39,557 bases of DNA from HGM11368 sp051883455 (GTDB lineage Bacteria; Bacillota; Clostridia; Christensenellales; UBA3700): NCBI GenBank assembly GCA_051883455.1, contig JBJETT010000006.1, positions 1 through 39,557 on the forward strand. The letters are read 5' to 3'. The position numbers and the translations under genes are program-made. Below the pieces are notes generated by a model that saw nothing but the letters and a program-made list of their open reading frames with translations, was not told the origin of the DNA and ran no database searches. Positions 39,085 to 39,557 of this stretch are shown one piece after another. Each line of letters opens with the position of its first letter. Positions within the stretch are counted from its first letter, which is position 1.

Positions 39085-39557
39085 ACACCCCGAATTATAT
39101 CGGGGTTTATTTTTTTTGGAGAGATTTGGGCGCTCCGCACCCGACGGCTACGCCGTCCGAACTCTCTACTCGTTGCACGCTCACTTCCCGTTCGCTGTAA
39201 GGCGAATCTCTCCATCTCCGCCAACACCCCGAGTTATATCGTGGTTTATTTTTTTGGGAGAGATTGTGGCGCTCCGCACCCGACGGCTACGCCGTCCGAA
39301 CTCTCTACTCGTTGCACGCTCACTTTAAGTTCGCTGTAAGGCGAATCTCTCCGTCTCCGCCAACACCATAAGTTATATTAGGGTGTATTTTTTTGGAGAG
39401 ATTGTGGTGCTCCGCACCCGACGGCTTTGCCGCTCAAACTCTCTACTCGTTGCACGCTCACTTCCCGTTCGCTGTAAGGCGAATCTCTCCGTCTCCGCCA
39501 ATACCCCGAATTATATCGGGGTTTATTTTTTTTGGAGAGATTTGGGCGCTCCGCACC
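39064..39557 (+). repeat. Tandem array of the tRNA-Ser 3' tail plus terminator (~139-bp period)
   Basis: The 21-nt tRNA tail CGAATCTCTCCGTCTCCGCC(A) occurs at 39064, 39203 (one change), 39342 and 39480, giving spacings of 139, 139 and 138 bp. Each copy is followed by a terminator-like hairpin with a T-tract and then by a conserved ~85-bp spacer containing CTCCGCACCCGACGGCT and CTCTACTCGTTGCACGCTCA. The array runs off the right edge. Only the first tail belongs to a complete tRNA. Confidence 0.93.
39087..39117 (+). terminator. Terminator of tRNA-Ser
   Basis: ACCCCGA pairs with TCGGGGT around ATTATA, followed by TTATTTTTTTT. Copies recur in every unit of the array (from about 39226, 39364 and 39502), with changes on both sides of the stem. 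Confidence 0.9.

Noticed and set aside
39008..39328. Frames across the tRNA-Ser and its array (plus-strand 106 codons, minus-strand 60 codons ending GGDGEIRTLVPR)
   Set aside because: They translate the tRNA and its repeats. Peptides of the GGDGEIRTL type are a familiar artefact of antisense tRNA-Ser sequence.
39064..39557. CRISPR array at the right edge
   Set aside because: The spacers between the 21-nt repeats are themselves conserved and ~118 bp long, unlike CRISPR, and no cas genes are near.

Overview
The window reads as chromosomal DNA from a fermentative, anaerobic member of the Bacillota (Clostridia). The main evidence is the gene block maf, mreB, minD, minE, spoIVFB-like protease, TIGR03960/TIGR03936, RNase G, rplU, prp, rpmA, which is a conserved Firmicutes neighbourhood. 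L27 carries a cleavable N-terminal extension and its protease Prp is encoded next to it. Oxygen-sensitive pyruvate formate-lyase with its radical-SAM activase, promoters of the TTGACA/TATAAT type and strong GGAGG ribosome binding sites agree with this. I cannot name a genus. Nearly every gene lies on the minus strand; the clear exceptions are one AraC-type regulator and one tRNA-Ser.

Layout, left to right: the 5' part of a GH2 beta-galactosidase (1-2262, running off the left edge); a repeat-rich intergenic region; a pyruvate formate-lyase operon (3195-6593); more repeats; HU and a GNAT acetyltransferase (7496-8470); a large secreted lipoprotein with a GLUG-like C-terminus (8927-11866); glmM with a stand-alone GlmU-type acetyltransferase (11982-13975); a flavin-reductase-like protein; two tandem DAHP synthases (15174-17834) that share duplicated repeat-laden 3' flanks; a PHP metallohydrolase with a small partner gene, divergent from an AraC regulator (17909-20191); a DUF1349 gene bracketed by 73-bp direct repeats next to a GH38-C-like protein (20256-22276); ilvN, a NYN protein and an OGG-like glycosylase (22376-24432); the ribosomal L27/Prp/L21 operon with an L21 leader (24627-25637); a four-gene operon of RNase G, TIGR03936, TIGR03960 and ROK kinase (25735-30555); SpoIVFB-like protease, a 59-codon membrane protein, MinE and MinD (30633-32790); divergent MreB, Maf and a Sel1-repeat protein (32973-36211); a Ppx/GppA protein (36358-37872); a low-molecular-weight tyrosine phosphatase pair (38031-38797); and tRNA-Ser(CGA) followed by a tandem array of its own 3' tail.

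Transcription is well punctuated. Many genes have a 17- or 18-bp-spaced promoter and a hairpin plus T-tract terminator, and several operons use 4-bp ATGA, GTGA or TTGA start/stop overlaps. The intergenic repeats are non-coding. They are built from a ~125-bp element with terminal inverted repeats and a central CGTAC/GTACG hairpin, plus shorter palindromic modules.

The observations most worth a second look are: (1) the ~139-bp tandem array of the tRNA-Ser 3' tail plus terminator at the right edge; (2) compensatory base changes in the arms of the 125-bp element beside the two DAHP synthase genes; (3) the DUF1349 gene that appears to have been inserted with duplication of the neighbouring gene's 3' end; (4) a previously uncalled 59-residue membrane protein in the SpoIVFA position; (5) a divergent, probably nucleotide-binding-impaired MreB in a cluster lacking mreC, mreD and minC; and (6) a GlmU acetyltransferase without its uridylyltransferase half.
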